In this document: in pieces, positions 1-5,510 of the stretch | Layout: each line of letters starts with the position of its first letter | Position numbering within the stretch: position 1 is the first letter of the stretch | NCBI GenBank assembly: GCA_029287105.1 | Contig: JARFRT010000272.1 | Span: 1-5,659, forward strand | DNA length: 5,659 nucleotides | Source: Akkermansiaceae bacterium | Lineage (GTDB): Bacteria; Verrucomicrobiota; Verrucomicrobiia; Verrucomicrobiales; Akkermansiaceae | Reading direction: 5' to 3' | Made by a program: the position numbers and the translations under genes | Notes under the pieces: generated by a model | Database searches by the model: none | Told to the model about the DNA's origin: nothing | The model's input: only the letters and a program-made list of their open reading frames with translations

Positions 1-1009
1 CTCGAAACGCGCGCCGGATGCATGGCAGGACACCGCCACCGTCCACCTCAACAGCTCGTTTTTCGCCTCCATCCTCGCCGGAAAATCCGTCAGCATCGAC
101 CACGGCGACGGCGCCGGCATGAACCTGTTGAACCTCGGCAGCGGTGACTGGGACGCGGATGTCGTCCACGCCACCGCCCCCGGCCTCGCTGACAAACTTC
201 CCACACCTGCCCCCTCCTCAACCATCGTCGGCAACATAGCGCCCTACTTTATCGAGAAATACCAATTCAACCCAGAGGCCAAAGCCGTGCTCTGGTCAGG
301 TGACAACCCGTGCAGCCTCGTCGGCATGGGTGCTGCCTCCCCTGGGAAAATGGTGCTCAGTCTCGGCACCAGCTACACCCTCTTCGCCGCCATGGATGCC
401 CCGCTCACCGACCCCCAGGGGTTTGGCCACGTCTTCGGCAACCCCTGCGGCAAGTTTATGAGCCTGATCTGCTTCCAGAACGGCACCCTGGCCTACCAGA
501 AAGTCAAGGAAGCCCAGTCGCTCAGCTGGGAGGAGTTCGACGTCCAGGCGCTGACCCCGCCCAGCTCAAACGACACCCCCACCCTGCCCTTTCTCGAACC
601 GGAGATCACGCCGCTCGCCGCCGCGGCCTCCCAGGAAAACACCAGCATCCGCAGCCTGCTCGATGGCCAGTTCCTCAGTATGCGCCAGCACTCCGACTGG
701 ATGGGCACACCAGCCGATACGATCTACGTCACCGGCGGTGGATCGCAAAGCCAAGGAATCTGCCAAACGATCGCCAACATCTTTGATGCCACCGTGCAGG
801 GGCTTGAAACCAACTCCTCCGCCGGCCTCGGCGCCGCCATGCGCGCCGCCCATGCCACCGGCGAATTCACGCTCGCGTCACTCGAAAGCCAGTTCTGCCA
901 ACCCACCCCGGGCTCGCGCGTCACACCCGAGCCGGAGGCCGTGGCCGTCTATCAAGAAATGGCACCCGTTTTCAAAACCTTACTTGATCAACATCTCTCC
1001 ATCCACTAA
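1..1009 (+). CDS. Xylulokinase-like FGGY carbohydrate kinase, 5'-truncated by the window edge
   Basis: The reading frame is open from base 2 to the TAA at 1007-1009. This gives 335 residues, about the last two thirds of a roughly 500-residue FGGY kinase, so the true start and the N-terminal phosphate-binding DxGT motif lie outside. The ATG at 119 is internal: 39 in-frame codons before it already read as kinase sequence (a stretch with SSFFASILAGK and GDGAGMN). Visible landmarks are SGDNPCSLVG, whose Asp (codon 302-304) aligns by eye with the catalytic Asp of E. coli XylB (GGGDNAAGAVG), then the SLGTS phosphate-binding motif near 359-373, and the GGGSQSQ adenosine motif from 734. The family transfers phosphate from ATP to a sugar or polyol, here most like D-xylulose, in the cytoplasm. 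The next gene starts 17 bases after the stop, so the two are probably cotranscribed. Family is secure; substrate is inferred, and other ketoses or polyols are possible. Confidence 0.9.
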   Translation, partial: SKRAPDAWQDTATVHLNSSFFASILAGKSVSIDHGDGAGMNLLNLGSGDWDADVVHATAPGLADKLPTPAPSSTIVGNIAPYFIEKYQFNPEAKAVLWSGDNPCSLVGMGAASPGKMVLSLGTSYTLFAAMDAPLTDPQGFGHVFGNPCGKFMSLICFQNGTLAYQKVKEAQSLSWEEFDVQALTPPSSNDTPTLPFLEPEITPLAAAASQENTSIRSLLDGQFLSMRQHSDWMGTPADTIYVTGGGSQSQGICQTIANIFDATVQGLETNSSAGLGAAMRAAHATGEFTLASLESQFCQPTPGSRVTPEPEAVAVYQEMAPVFKTLLDQHLSIH

Positions 1010-1026
1010 CCAACCAAGCTAAAACC

Positions 1027-2064
1027 ATGTCCCGTCCCGTCACTCTGTTCACCGGCCAATGGGCCGACCTCCCCCTCGAAGACCTCCTGCCCGAAGTCAA
1101 GAAAATGGGCTACGACGGCGTCGAACTCGCCTGTTGGGGCGACCACTTCGATGTCGATGCCGCCCTTAACGACGACAACTACGTCGTCAAGAAATGGAAA
1201 CTCCTGCAGTTGCACGAGCTCGACTGCTTTGCCATCTCCAGCCACCTCGTCGGCCAGGCGATCTGCGATCATATCGATGACCGCCACAAGGCGATCCTGC
1301 CCGAACACGTCTGGGGCGACGGCGACCCGGAAGGCGTGCGCCAGCGCGCCGCCGAGGAAATGGCGAAAACCGCCCGCGCCTGCCGCAAATTCATCAACGC
1401 CCGCCCGTGTGGCGCCCACGATTTCACTCCCGTCGTCAACGGCTTCACCGGCTCATCGATCTGGCACGCCCTCTACGCCTTCCCTCCGACCAACCAGGAG
1501 TACATCCAGAAGGGCTTCGACGACTTTGCCAAACGCTTCGCCCCGATCCTCGATGTCTTCGAGGAGGAGAATGTCAACTTTGGCCTCGAAGTCCACCCGA
1601 CCGAAATCGCCTTCGATATCGCCTCCGCCGAACGCGCGCTGGAGGCTGTCAACCAGCACCCGCGCTTCGGCTTTAACTACGACCCGTCCCACCTCGGCTA
1701 CCAGGGCGTCGATTACGTCAAATTCATCCGCACCTTCACCGACCGCATCTACCACGTCCATATGAAAGACGCCTGGTGGGGACACGGTGACGGCACGGTC
1801 GGCGTCTTCGGAGGCCACACTGACTTCATGGACGCGCGCCGCTTCTGGGACTTCCGCTCCGTCGGCCGCGGCGACATCAACTTCGAGGACATCATCGTTG
1901 CACTCAACGACATCCGCTACGCCGGCCCGCTTTCCGTAGAATGGGAGGACGGCCGCATGGACCGCATCCACGGCGGCACCGAAAGCTGCGCCTACGTCAA
2001 GGCGCTCGATTTCCCACGGAACGACATCGCCTTCGACGCCGCATTCGACAAGGACAACCAGTAA
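1027..2064 (+). CDS. Sugar phosphate isomerase/epimerase-like TIM-barrel protein (AP-endonuclease 2 superfamily)
   Basis: This 345-residue protein has the xylose-isomerase-like TIM-barrel pattern shared by IolE, hydroxypyruvate isomerase and ketose epimerases. The first strand and helix are seen in LPEVKKMGYDGVELACWGDHF (residues 21-41). Probable divalent-metal and substrate ligands follow in the usual order: Glu188 and His190 in FGLEVHPTE, Asp219 and His222 in NYDPSHLGYQ, His243/His245 with Asp248 in YHVHMKDAW, and Glu305 in SVEWEDGRMD. All are present, so the enzyme looks intact. Members isomerise, epimerise or dehydrate sugars and keto-inositols; the reaction cannot be fixed here. The ATG at 1027 follows TAAAACC with no Shine-Dalgarno sequence. 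Position between a sugar kinase and a Gfo/Idh/MocA dehydrogenase suggests it converts the dehydrogenase product into the kinase substrate, or prepares a 3-keto-sugar. That order of steps is inference. Confidence 0.9.
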   Translation: MSRPVTLFTGQWADLPLEDLLPEVKKMGYDGVELACWGDHFDVDAALNDDNYVVKKWKLLQLHELDCFAISSHLVGQAICDHIDDRHKAILPEHVWGDGDPEGVRQRAAEEMAKTARACRKFINARPCGAHDFTPVVNGFTGSSIWHALYAFPPTNQEYIQKGFDDFAKRFAPILDVFEEENVNFGLEVHPTEIAFDIASAERALEAVNQHPRFGFNYDPSHLGYQGVDYVKFIRTFTDRIYHVHMKDAWWGHGDGTVGVFGGHTDFMDARRFWDFRSVGRGDINFEDIIVALNDIRYAGPLSVEWEDGRMDRIHGGTESCAYVKALDFPRNDIAFDAAFDKDNQ

Positions 2065-2067
2065 CAG

Positions 2068-2116
2068 TATCCACTTATTCACTTACCCATTTACCCACTA
2101 ACCCATTAAAAAAACC
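2068..2116 (+). promoter_or_regulatory. G-free, SD-less leader of the oxidoreductase gene
   Basis: Between the isomerase-like gene stop (2062-2064) and the ATG at 2117 there is no G at all from 2068 to 2116, and no AGGAGG-like element. The last ten bases are AAAAAAACC preceded by T, directly before the ATG. A G-free transcript segment would be largely unstructured, which suits initiation that does not depend on anti-Shine-Dalgarno pairing. The segment could also carry an internal promoter, but I see no convincing -35/-10 pair. Confidence 0.55.
2073..2104 (+). repeat. Four imperfect tandem copies of an 8-nt unit (ACTTACCC-like)
   Basis: Four consecutive units are ACTTATTC (2073-2080), ACTTACCC (2081-2088), ATTTACCC (2089-2096) and ACTAACCC (2097-2104), followed by a partial ATT. 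Each differs from the ACTTACCC consensus by zero to two bases. The array fills most of the 52-base gap between the isomerase-like and oxidoreductase genes. Copy number could vary by slippage, which would change leader length. Confidence 0.75.
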
Positions 2117-3301
2117 ATGTCTCCCACACCCTTGAAAGTCGCCATGATCGGCGGCGGCGGCGGCGCATTCATCGCCAACCCGCACCAGAAAGCCATCCAC
2201 TTCGACGGCACCCGCAAAGTCCACTCGGTCGCCCTGCACCCGGATCCGGAAATTGCCATGAACGAGGCCAACAACTGGCCCTACCCGGTCAAAGGTTACA
2301 CCTCCTACGACGAACTCTTCGCCGACCAGGCCAACCTGCCCGAAGACGAACGCGTCGACTACGTGCTCATCGTCACCCCCAACTTCGTCCACTTCGACCC
2401 CGCCATGAAGGCGCTCGAACTCGGCCTGCCGGTGATGTGCGAAAAACCCCTCACCGTCAACCTGGAGGAGGCCGACCTGCTGGTCGCCAAGGCGAAAGAG
2501 AAAAACGTGCCCTTCGCCGTCGCCCACACCTACCTCGGCCATTGGTCGAGCTGGTTCAGTCGGTTCATCGTCCAGAGCGGACTCATCGGGGAGGTTCGCT
2601 GGGTCGATTCCTACTACATCCAGGGATGGCTCGCCGACAAGCTCGAGGAGTCCGGCCAAATGCAGGCCGCATGGCGCACCGACCCGAAAAAAGCCGGCGG
2701 CAGCGGCTGCGGTGGCGACATCGGCACCCATGCCCTGATGCAACTGCGCTTCGTCACCGGCCTGGACGTCGAACGGGTTTCCGCCCGACTCGATAAATTC
2801 GTGCCCGGCCGCCCGATCGACGACCACTTCACCGTCTACGGCGAACTGACCAACGGCGGCAAATGCCTGGTGCGTGCGTCACAGGTTTGTATCGGCCACA
2901 AAAACGACCTCGGCATCATGATCGCCGGAACCAAAGGCGCGCTCAAATGGAGCCAGGAGGATCCGGAAAAAGTCACCATCCTGCTTCAGGACCAACCCGA
3001 CCGCACTTACTGGCGCGGCGCCGTCAGCGCCAACGACGGCTTCCTCGGCGACGTCCCTGCCTGGTTACTCGAAGAGCCCACCATCCCCAGCGGACACGGT
3101 GAAGCCTTCCACGATGCCTACGCCCGCCTCCACCGCGAATTCGAAAAAGATGTGCGCGCCTACCAGGCCGGCGATCCATGGGACTGCGACGGTAGCAAGT
3201 ACGCCAATATCGATGACGGCCGCATGGGCCTCTCATTCATCGACGCCTGCCTCAAGTCCGATGCCGCCGACGGTGGCTGGGAGGTCGTCACCAAGTCGTA
3301 A
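2117..3301 (+). CDS. Gfo/Idh/MocA-family NAD(P)-dependent oxidoreductase
   Basis: The 394-residue product has the two-domain Gfo/Idh/MocA layout and the usual length. The N-terminal Rossmann fold opens with KVAMIGGGGGAF (residues 7-18), a glycine-rich dinucleotide-binding loop with one more Gly than the common GxGxxG. The family signature CEKPLT (108-113) supplies the catalytic Lys110. The second domain contains GGSGCGGDIGTHALM (194-208), where Asp201 and His205 occupy the usual active-site D-x-x-x-H positions. The C-terminal DDGRMGLSFIDACLKS (367-382) matches the family's closing helix. Members oxidise or reduce a sugar hydroxyl or carbonyl with NAD(P), as in inositol 2-dehydrogenase or glucose-fructose oxidoreductase. 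No signal peptide is visible, so it is probably cytoplasmic. It is the last gene of the operon, 52 bases after the isomerase-like gene and ahead of a terminator at 3386-3417. Substrate unknown. Confidence 0.92.
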   Translation: MSPTPLKVAMIGGGGGAFIANPHQKAIHFDGTRKVHSVALHPDPEIAMNEANNWPYPVKGYTSYDELFADQANLPEDERVDYVLIVTPNFVHFDPAMKALELGLPVMCEKPLTVNLEEADLLVAKAKEKNVPFAVAHTYLGHWSSWFSRFIVQSGLIGEVRWVDSYYIQGWLADKLEESGQMQAAWRTDPKKAGGSGCGGDIGTHALMQLRFVTGLDVERVSARLDKFVPGRPIDDHFTVYGELTNGGKCLVRASQVCIGHKNDLGIMIAGTKGALKWSQEDPEKVTILLQDQPDRTYWRGAVSANDGFLGDVPAWLLEEPTIPSGHGEAFHDAYARLHREFEKDVRAYQAGDPWDCDGSKYANIDDGRMGLSFIDACLKSDAADGGWEVVTKS

Positions 3302-3320
3302 CAGAGCCACCGCGGCGCGT

Positions 3321-4001
3321 CTACACCCCGTCCGCATTCAACTCACCGAGAATATCCCGACCCGATACCTCACCCAACATTTCAAGCTCGGCAGCTAACA
3401 CCTGCCGGGCTTTTTTTCCGTCGTTGTCCGGTCGGCCGCAATGCGTGCAGGACGCGAAGCCCGGGTATCCCTGCGCCCGTTGCGGGTCGTTCTCCGGCGT
3501 GACCAGCGTGACCAGCGGCCGCATCCTTTCACGACTGGCCGGCAGGATCACAATCGGATGGATCCAGCAGGTGAGAGGTTTGTCGAACCACGCCCCGCGC
3601 CCCTGCTCCACCGACAGGCGCTGGATACCACAGCGACCTTCGCGATCGAGAAACACACAGCGCGTCTTCGGGAAGTGCGCGGGATAGTCATCGGCCAGCT
3701 CGCCCGCCTCCGCTACTCGCGTCGCCGTCTTCAACGACTTGCCAGCCCGAGCCTCAACAACCGGCTCATCGGGAAGCGACAAGCCGTAGGCCCGCAACTC
3801 GTCCCCATGCTTTCCCAGCAATGCCCGGATCCCCTCCGCTTCCTCCACGGAGAGATACACCCCGTCATGGCAACAGGTCGCACGGCACCTCGCCAACTCA
3901 CAGGCTTTGATTGGCTGCTCAAATGCCACGTGATCCAACTGCGCCTCACGCAATTGCTCGCGCAGTATACCCGCCGTGTCCTGATATGCCGTGGCTGCCA
4001 T
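3321..4001 (-). CDS. Cysteine-cluster protein, YkgJ/DUF3109-like
   Basis: The 226-residue product contains nine cysteines in three groups. These are C34-x4-C39-x3-C43-C44 (in CELARCRATCCHDGVYLS), C115, C124 and C145 (in RCVFLDREGRCG and KPLTCWIHPI), and C185-x2-C188 (CTHCGRP). The early cluster ending in CC, then a C-x-F-L...G-x-C segment and a KP-x-x-C-x-x-x-P segment, is the pattern of YkgJ-type putative zinc or iron-chelating proteins and DUF3109. I assign it by eye. No biochemical role is firmly known for these families. The start is well fixed: an in-frame TAG lies five codons upstream of the ATG at 3999-4001. It is convergent with the oxidoreductase gene, with 19 bases between stop codons, and divergent from the TetR gene. 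Its last 32 or so codons contain the + strand terminator. Two TetR-type operators begin 66 bases upstream, so shared control is possible. Confidence 0.8.
   Translation of the reverse strand: MAATAYQDTAGILREQLREAQLDHVAFEQPIKACELARCRATCCHDGVYLSVEEAEGIRALLGKHGDELRAYGLSLPDEPVVEARAGKSLKTATRVAEAGELADDYPAHFPKTRCVFLDREGRCGIQRLSVEQGRGAWFDKPLTCWIHPIVILPASRERMRPLVTLVTPENDPQRAQGYPGFASCTHCGRPDNDGKKARQVLAAELEMLGEVSGRDILGELNADGV
3386..3417 (+). terminator. Intrinsic terminator of the sugar operon, embedded in the convergent gene
   Basis: A 9-bp stem is formed by GCTCGGCAG (3386-3394) and CTGCCGGGC (3402-3410) with one T-G wobble, around a 7-base loop CTAACAC. Seven T residues follow directly (3411-3417). 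This is a textbook rho-independent terminator for + strand transcription. There is no matching T-run for the opposite strand. It lies 84 bases after the oxidoreductase stop, fully within the coding sequence of the - strand cysteine-cluster gene. Confidence 0.88.
3499..3516 (+). repeat. Two tandem copies of a 9-nt unit inside the cysteine-cluster gene
   Basis: GTGACCAGC occurs at 3499-3507 and again at 3508-3516 without a gap. On the coding (-) strand it gives the duplicated tripeptide LVTLVT (residues 163-168). It keeps frame and looks like a small codon-triplet duplication with no evident regulatory role. Confidence 0.6.
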
Positions 4002-4067
4002 CCCGGAGACAAACTAAACAGCAAGCCCCGCCTGTTCACGATCCTTTTCTGTGCCCCGGATAAATTT

Positions 4068-4083
4068 TTGACCCCTCGGTCAA
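4068..4083. promoter_or_regulatory. Operator 1, TTGACC-N4-GGTCAA
   Basis: TTGACCCCTCGGTCAA has perfect 6-bp inverted arms around CCTC. It shares arms with the sites at 4091 and 4745 and sits in the divergent intergenic region, 56 bases upstream of the TetR start and 66 bases upstream of the cysteine-cluster start. Its centre is 23 bp from that of operator 2, about two helical turns. It is most likely bound by the adjacent TetR protein. Confidence 0.75.
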
Positions 4084-4090
4084 TTAATAC

Positions 4091-4106
4091 TTGACCGGTC
4101 AGTCAA
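4091..4106. promoter_or_regulatory. Operator 2, TTGACC-N4-AGTCAA
   Basis: TTGACCGGTCAGTCAA matches the TTGACC-N4-GGTCAA consensus except for one base in the right arm. It also contains an overlapping perfect 10-bp palindrome TGACCGGTCA (4092-4101), so two binding registers are possible; the 16-bp register agrees with the other two sites. It overlaps the likely -35 box of the TetR gene, the position expected for autorepression. Confidence 0.75.
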
Positions 4107-4118
4107 ATACGCTATTGT
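4091..4118 (+). promoter_or_regulatory. Probable promoter of the TetR gene
   Basis: TTGACC (4091-4096, five of six to TTGACA) and TATTGT (4113-4118, four of six to TATAAT) are separated by 16 bases. Transcription would begin near 4125, leaving a leader of about 15 bases with no Shine-Dalgarno sequence. The -35 box is part of operator 2. Assignment assumes a housekeeping sigma factor of the usual type. Confidence 0.5.
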
Positions 4119-4139
4119 GCCCTCGAACCCACCGACCCA

Positions 4140-4727
4140 ATGCCAGGACGCCCCAAACATTTTGATGAAAGCCAAGCCCTCGACCAGGCGATGGAGCTGT
4201 TCTGGGCGAAGGGGTACGACTGCACCAGCATCAGTGACCTTGAAACCACCCTCGGGCTCGGCAGGCAGAGCATCTACAACACCTTTGGCGACAAGCGCAG
4301 CCTGTTTCTGCAGGCCTTCAACCACTACGCGCAAACGCGTAGCGGTGCCATGGTCGCCCTGTTAAAGGCCCCGGGAACGGCAGCACAACGCATTGACCGC
4401 TTTTTCACCGCCCTTATCGAGGCCCAGTGCCGCGACAAGCGCTCGGGCTGCCTGCTGGCCAACAGCGTCAGCAGCAGCATCCAGTCGGACCCCGAGGCCG
4501 CCGCCATCGTGGACCGCGCCCTGAAACGCCTCCACCAGGCTCTTGCCGACGCGCTCGCAGAAACGATCCCCGATGCTTCGGAGCGAAAAAAAACCGCCTG
4601 GCTCCTGGTCAACACCGCCCAGGGACTCTGTGTACTTTCCAAGTCGGGCCAAGCGGAAAACACCCTCACCGGGATCAGGACCCAAACCCTCGCCCTCATT
4701 TTCAAACCCGAACTTTCCACCCCGTAA
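4140..4727 (+). CDS. TetR/AcrR-family transcriptional repressor
   Basis: The 195-residue protein is standard length for the family. The N-terminal DNA-binding domain spans about residues 8-55. Its helix-turn-helix is TSISDLETTLGLGRQSIYNTF (29-49), with RQSIYNTF as the recognition helix, followed by the typical GDKRSLFLQAF. The remaining residues form the helical ligand-binding and dimer domain. Cysteines are at 27, 97, 104 and 164; Cys97 and Cys104 flank the CRDKRSGCLLANS segment. The GCLL motif is typical of a TetR subgroup that, as I recall, includes NemR, whose Cys106 senses electrophiles and hypochlorite. Two operator-like palindromes lie upstream and a third lies downstream before the AhpD-like gene. 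Autoregulation and control of that enzyme are therefore the likely role. The inducer is unknown. The ATG at 4140 is preceded by ACCCACCGACCCA, with no Shine-Dalgarno sequence. Confidence 0.93.
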   Translation: MPGRPKHFDESQALDQAMELFWAKGYDCTSISDLETTLGLGRQSIYNTFGDKRSLFLQAFNHYAQTRSGAMVALLKAPGTAAQRIDRFFTALIEAQCRDKRSGCLLANSVSSSIQSDPEAAAIVDRALKRLHQALADALAETIPDASERKKTAWLLVNTAQGLCVLSKSGQAENTLTGIRTQTLALIFKPELSTP

Positions 4728-4744
4728 AAAAATTTCAGGAATAA

Positions 4745-4760
4745 TTGACCGATCGGTCAA
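4745..4760. promoter_or_regulatory. Operator 3, perfect 16-bp palindrome before the AhpD-like gene
   Basis: TTGACCGATCGGTCAA is identical to its own reverse complement and is the best of the three sites. It lies 17 bases after the TetR stop and 57 bases before the AhpD-like start. An AATAAT (4740-4745, five of six to the -10 consensus) abuts its left edge, but no good -35 lies 16-18 bases upstream. Using TTGACC as a -35 gives only a poor -10. The promoter is therefore unresolved, though the operator would overlap either version. Confidence 0.82.
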
Positions 4761-4817
4761 CTCTGAACAACAAGCCGGTCCAACGACCACCAACCCAACC
4801 AACAACCCAATAAAAAA
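4761..4817 (+). promoter_or_regulatory. C/A-rich, SD-less leader of the AhpD-like gene
   Basis: The stretch after operator 3 is dominated by AAC and ACC runs and contains no G from 4786 to 4817. It ends in TAAAAAA directly before the ATG. No Shine-Dalgarno sequence is present. It resembles the leader at 2068-2116 in composition and in its terminal A-run. Confidence 0.5.
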
Positions 4818-5393
4818 ATGAATAACACCATCCACACCGCCGAAACCGCCCCTGAGAAAAGCCGCCCTCTGCTGGAAGGCGTGCAACGGAAAGTCGGGAT
4901 GATCCCGAATATTCTCGGCGGGATCGCCGAGTCCCCCGCCGCGCTCCAGGCCTATCTGGGGGTTTCGAGTGCCTTCGGCCAGAGCTCGCTCAGTCCGACC
5001 GAGCAACAGGTTGTCGCGCTCTCCATCAGTCATGTCAATGGCTGCAACTACTGTATGGCGGCCCACACCACCATGGGGAAAGGCGCCGGAGTTGCCCATG
5101 ATGTGCTTGATGCCCTGCGCAACAACACGCCGCTCGAGCCCCGACTCGAGGCGCTGCGCACCTTCGCCCTCCGTATGCAGGAGACCAGGGGCCACCTCGA
5201 GTCCGGTGAGCTGGACGCATTTCTGGGCGCTGGCTTCACTGAAGCGCAGGCCTACGAGGTCATCACCGGGATCGCCCTGAAAGTGATCACCAACTACAGC
5301 AACCGCCTGCTCAACACCCCGGTGGACGCCGCCTTCGCGGCCAACACCTGGGAAAAGCCAAGCTGTGATGCCGCCTGTGGCTGCAGTGCCTGA
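4818..5393 (+). CDS. AhpD-like carboxymuconolactone decarboxylase-family protein with Cys-rich tail
   Basis: The 191-residue protein has the all-helical CMD/AhpD fold pattern. The segment LSPTEQQVVALSISHVNGCNYC (58-79) and following AAHT supply the redox signature: Glu62, Cys76-x2-Cys79 and His83. Related proteins use the CxxC pair for thiol-dependent peroxide reduction, as in alkylhydroperoxidase AhpD; others are lactone decarboxylases without it. The CxxC here favours a redox role. The C-terminus ends CDAACGCSA (183-191), adding three more cysteines in a short flexible tail that I do not recognise from AhpD itself. No signal peptide is seen, so it is probably cytoplasmic. It follows the TetR gene on the same strand, 90 bases downstream, with a perfect operator between them, and is closed by the hairpin at 5435-5465. 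It is likely repressed by that TetR protein. The partner reductant is not encoded here. Confidence 0.88.
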   Translation: MNNTIHTAETAPEKSRPLLEGVQRKVGMIPNILGGIAESPAALQAYLGVSSAFGQSSLSPTEQQVVALSISHVNGCNYCMAAHTTMGKGAGVAHDVLDALRNNTPLEPRLEALRTFALRMQETRGHLESGELDAFLGAGFTEAQAYEVITGIALKVITNYSNRLLNTPVDAAFAANTWEKPSCDAACGCSA

Positions 5394-5434
5394 TGGCACA
5401 AGATTTTTGGATTAAGAGAGATCCATGAACACGC

Positions 5435-5465
5435 AAGTGGCCCCGGGGAACCGGGGCCACTTTTT
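5435..5465 (+). terminator. Strong intrinsic terminator after the AhpD-like gene
   Basis: A perfect 12-bp stem pairs AAGTGGCCCCGG (5435-5446) with CCGGGGCCACTT (5451-5462) around a GGAA loop of the stable GNRA class. Counting the stem as the ten G/C-rich pairs leaves five T residues (5461-5465) as the U-tract. It lies 41 bases after the gene stop and separates this unit from the gene at the right edge. Confidence 0.92.
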
Positions 5466-5479
5466 CTCGAATCGCTGCA

Positions 5480-5510
5480 TTTGGAGTTTGGTATTTGGTA
5501 TTTGGCGTTT
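5480..5510 (+). repeat. Four tandem copies of a 7-nt unit (TTTGGTA-like)
   Basis: Consecutive units are TTTGGAG (5480-5486), TTTGGTA (5487-5493), TTTGGTA (5494-5500) and TTTGGCG (5501-5507), then a partial TTT. TTTGG is constant and the last two bases vary. The array is intergenic, between the terminator and the next start, and ends 11 bases before the ATG at 5522. From memory, TTTGGNN heptad arrays of this kind occur scattered in some Verrucomicrobiota and Planctomycetota genomes. Confidence 0.8.

Noticed and set aside
119..1009. ATG at 119 as the start of the kinase
   Set aside because: In-frame codons from base 2 already encode FGGY-type sequence continuous with the motif GDGAGMN, so this Met is internal.
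1453..2082. 209-codon - strand open frame opposite the isomerase-like gene
   Set aside because: Composition is biased toward Val, Asp and Glu, as expected for the complement of high-GC3 codons, and no domain is recognisable.
2068..2116. Direct repeats as a CRISPR-like or iteron array
   Set aside because: Units are only 8 nt, degenerate, without spacers, and there are no cas or replication genes nearby.
3441..4094. 217-codon + strand frame opposite the cysteine-cluster gene
   Set aside because: Arg/Pro-rich product with no domain pattern, against a clear cysteine-cluster protein on the other strand.
4745..4760. Palindrome as an RNA terminator for the TetR gene
   Set aside because: There is no loop-plus-U-tract arrangement after it, and the same arms recur at two non-terminator positions, so a DNA operator explains it better.
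4362..5399. 345-codon open frame on the - strand spanning both the TetR and AhpD-like genes
   Set aside because: It is antisense to two genes with clear family motifs, its product is Gly/Val/Arg-rich low-complexity sequence, and such frames are expected opposite G/C-ending codons.
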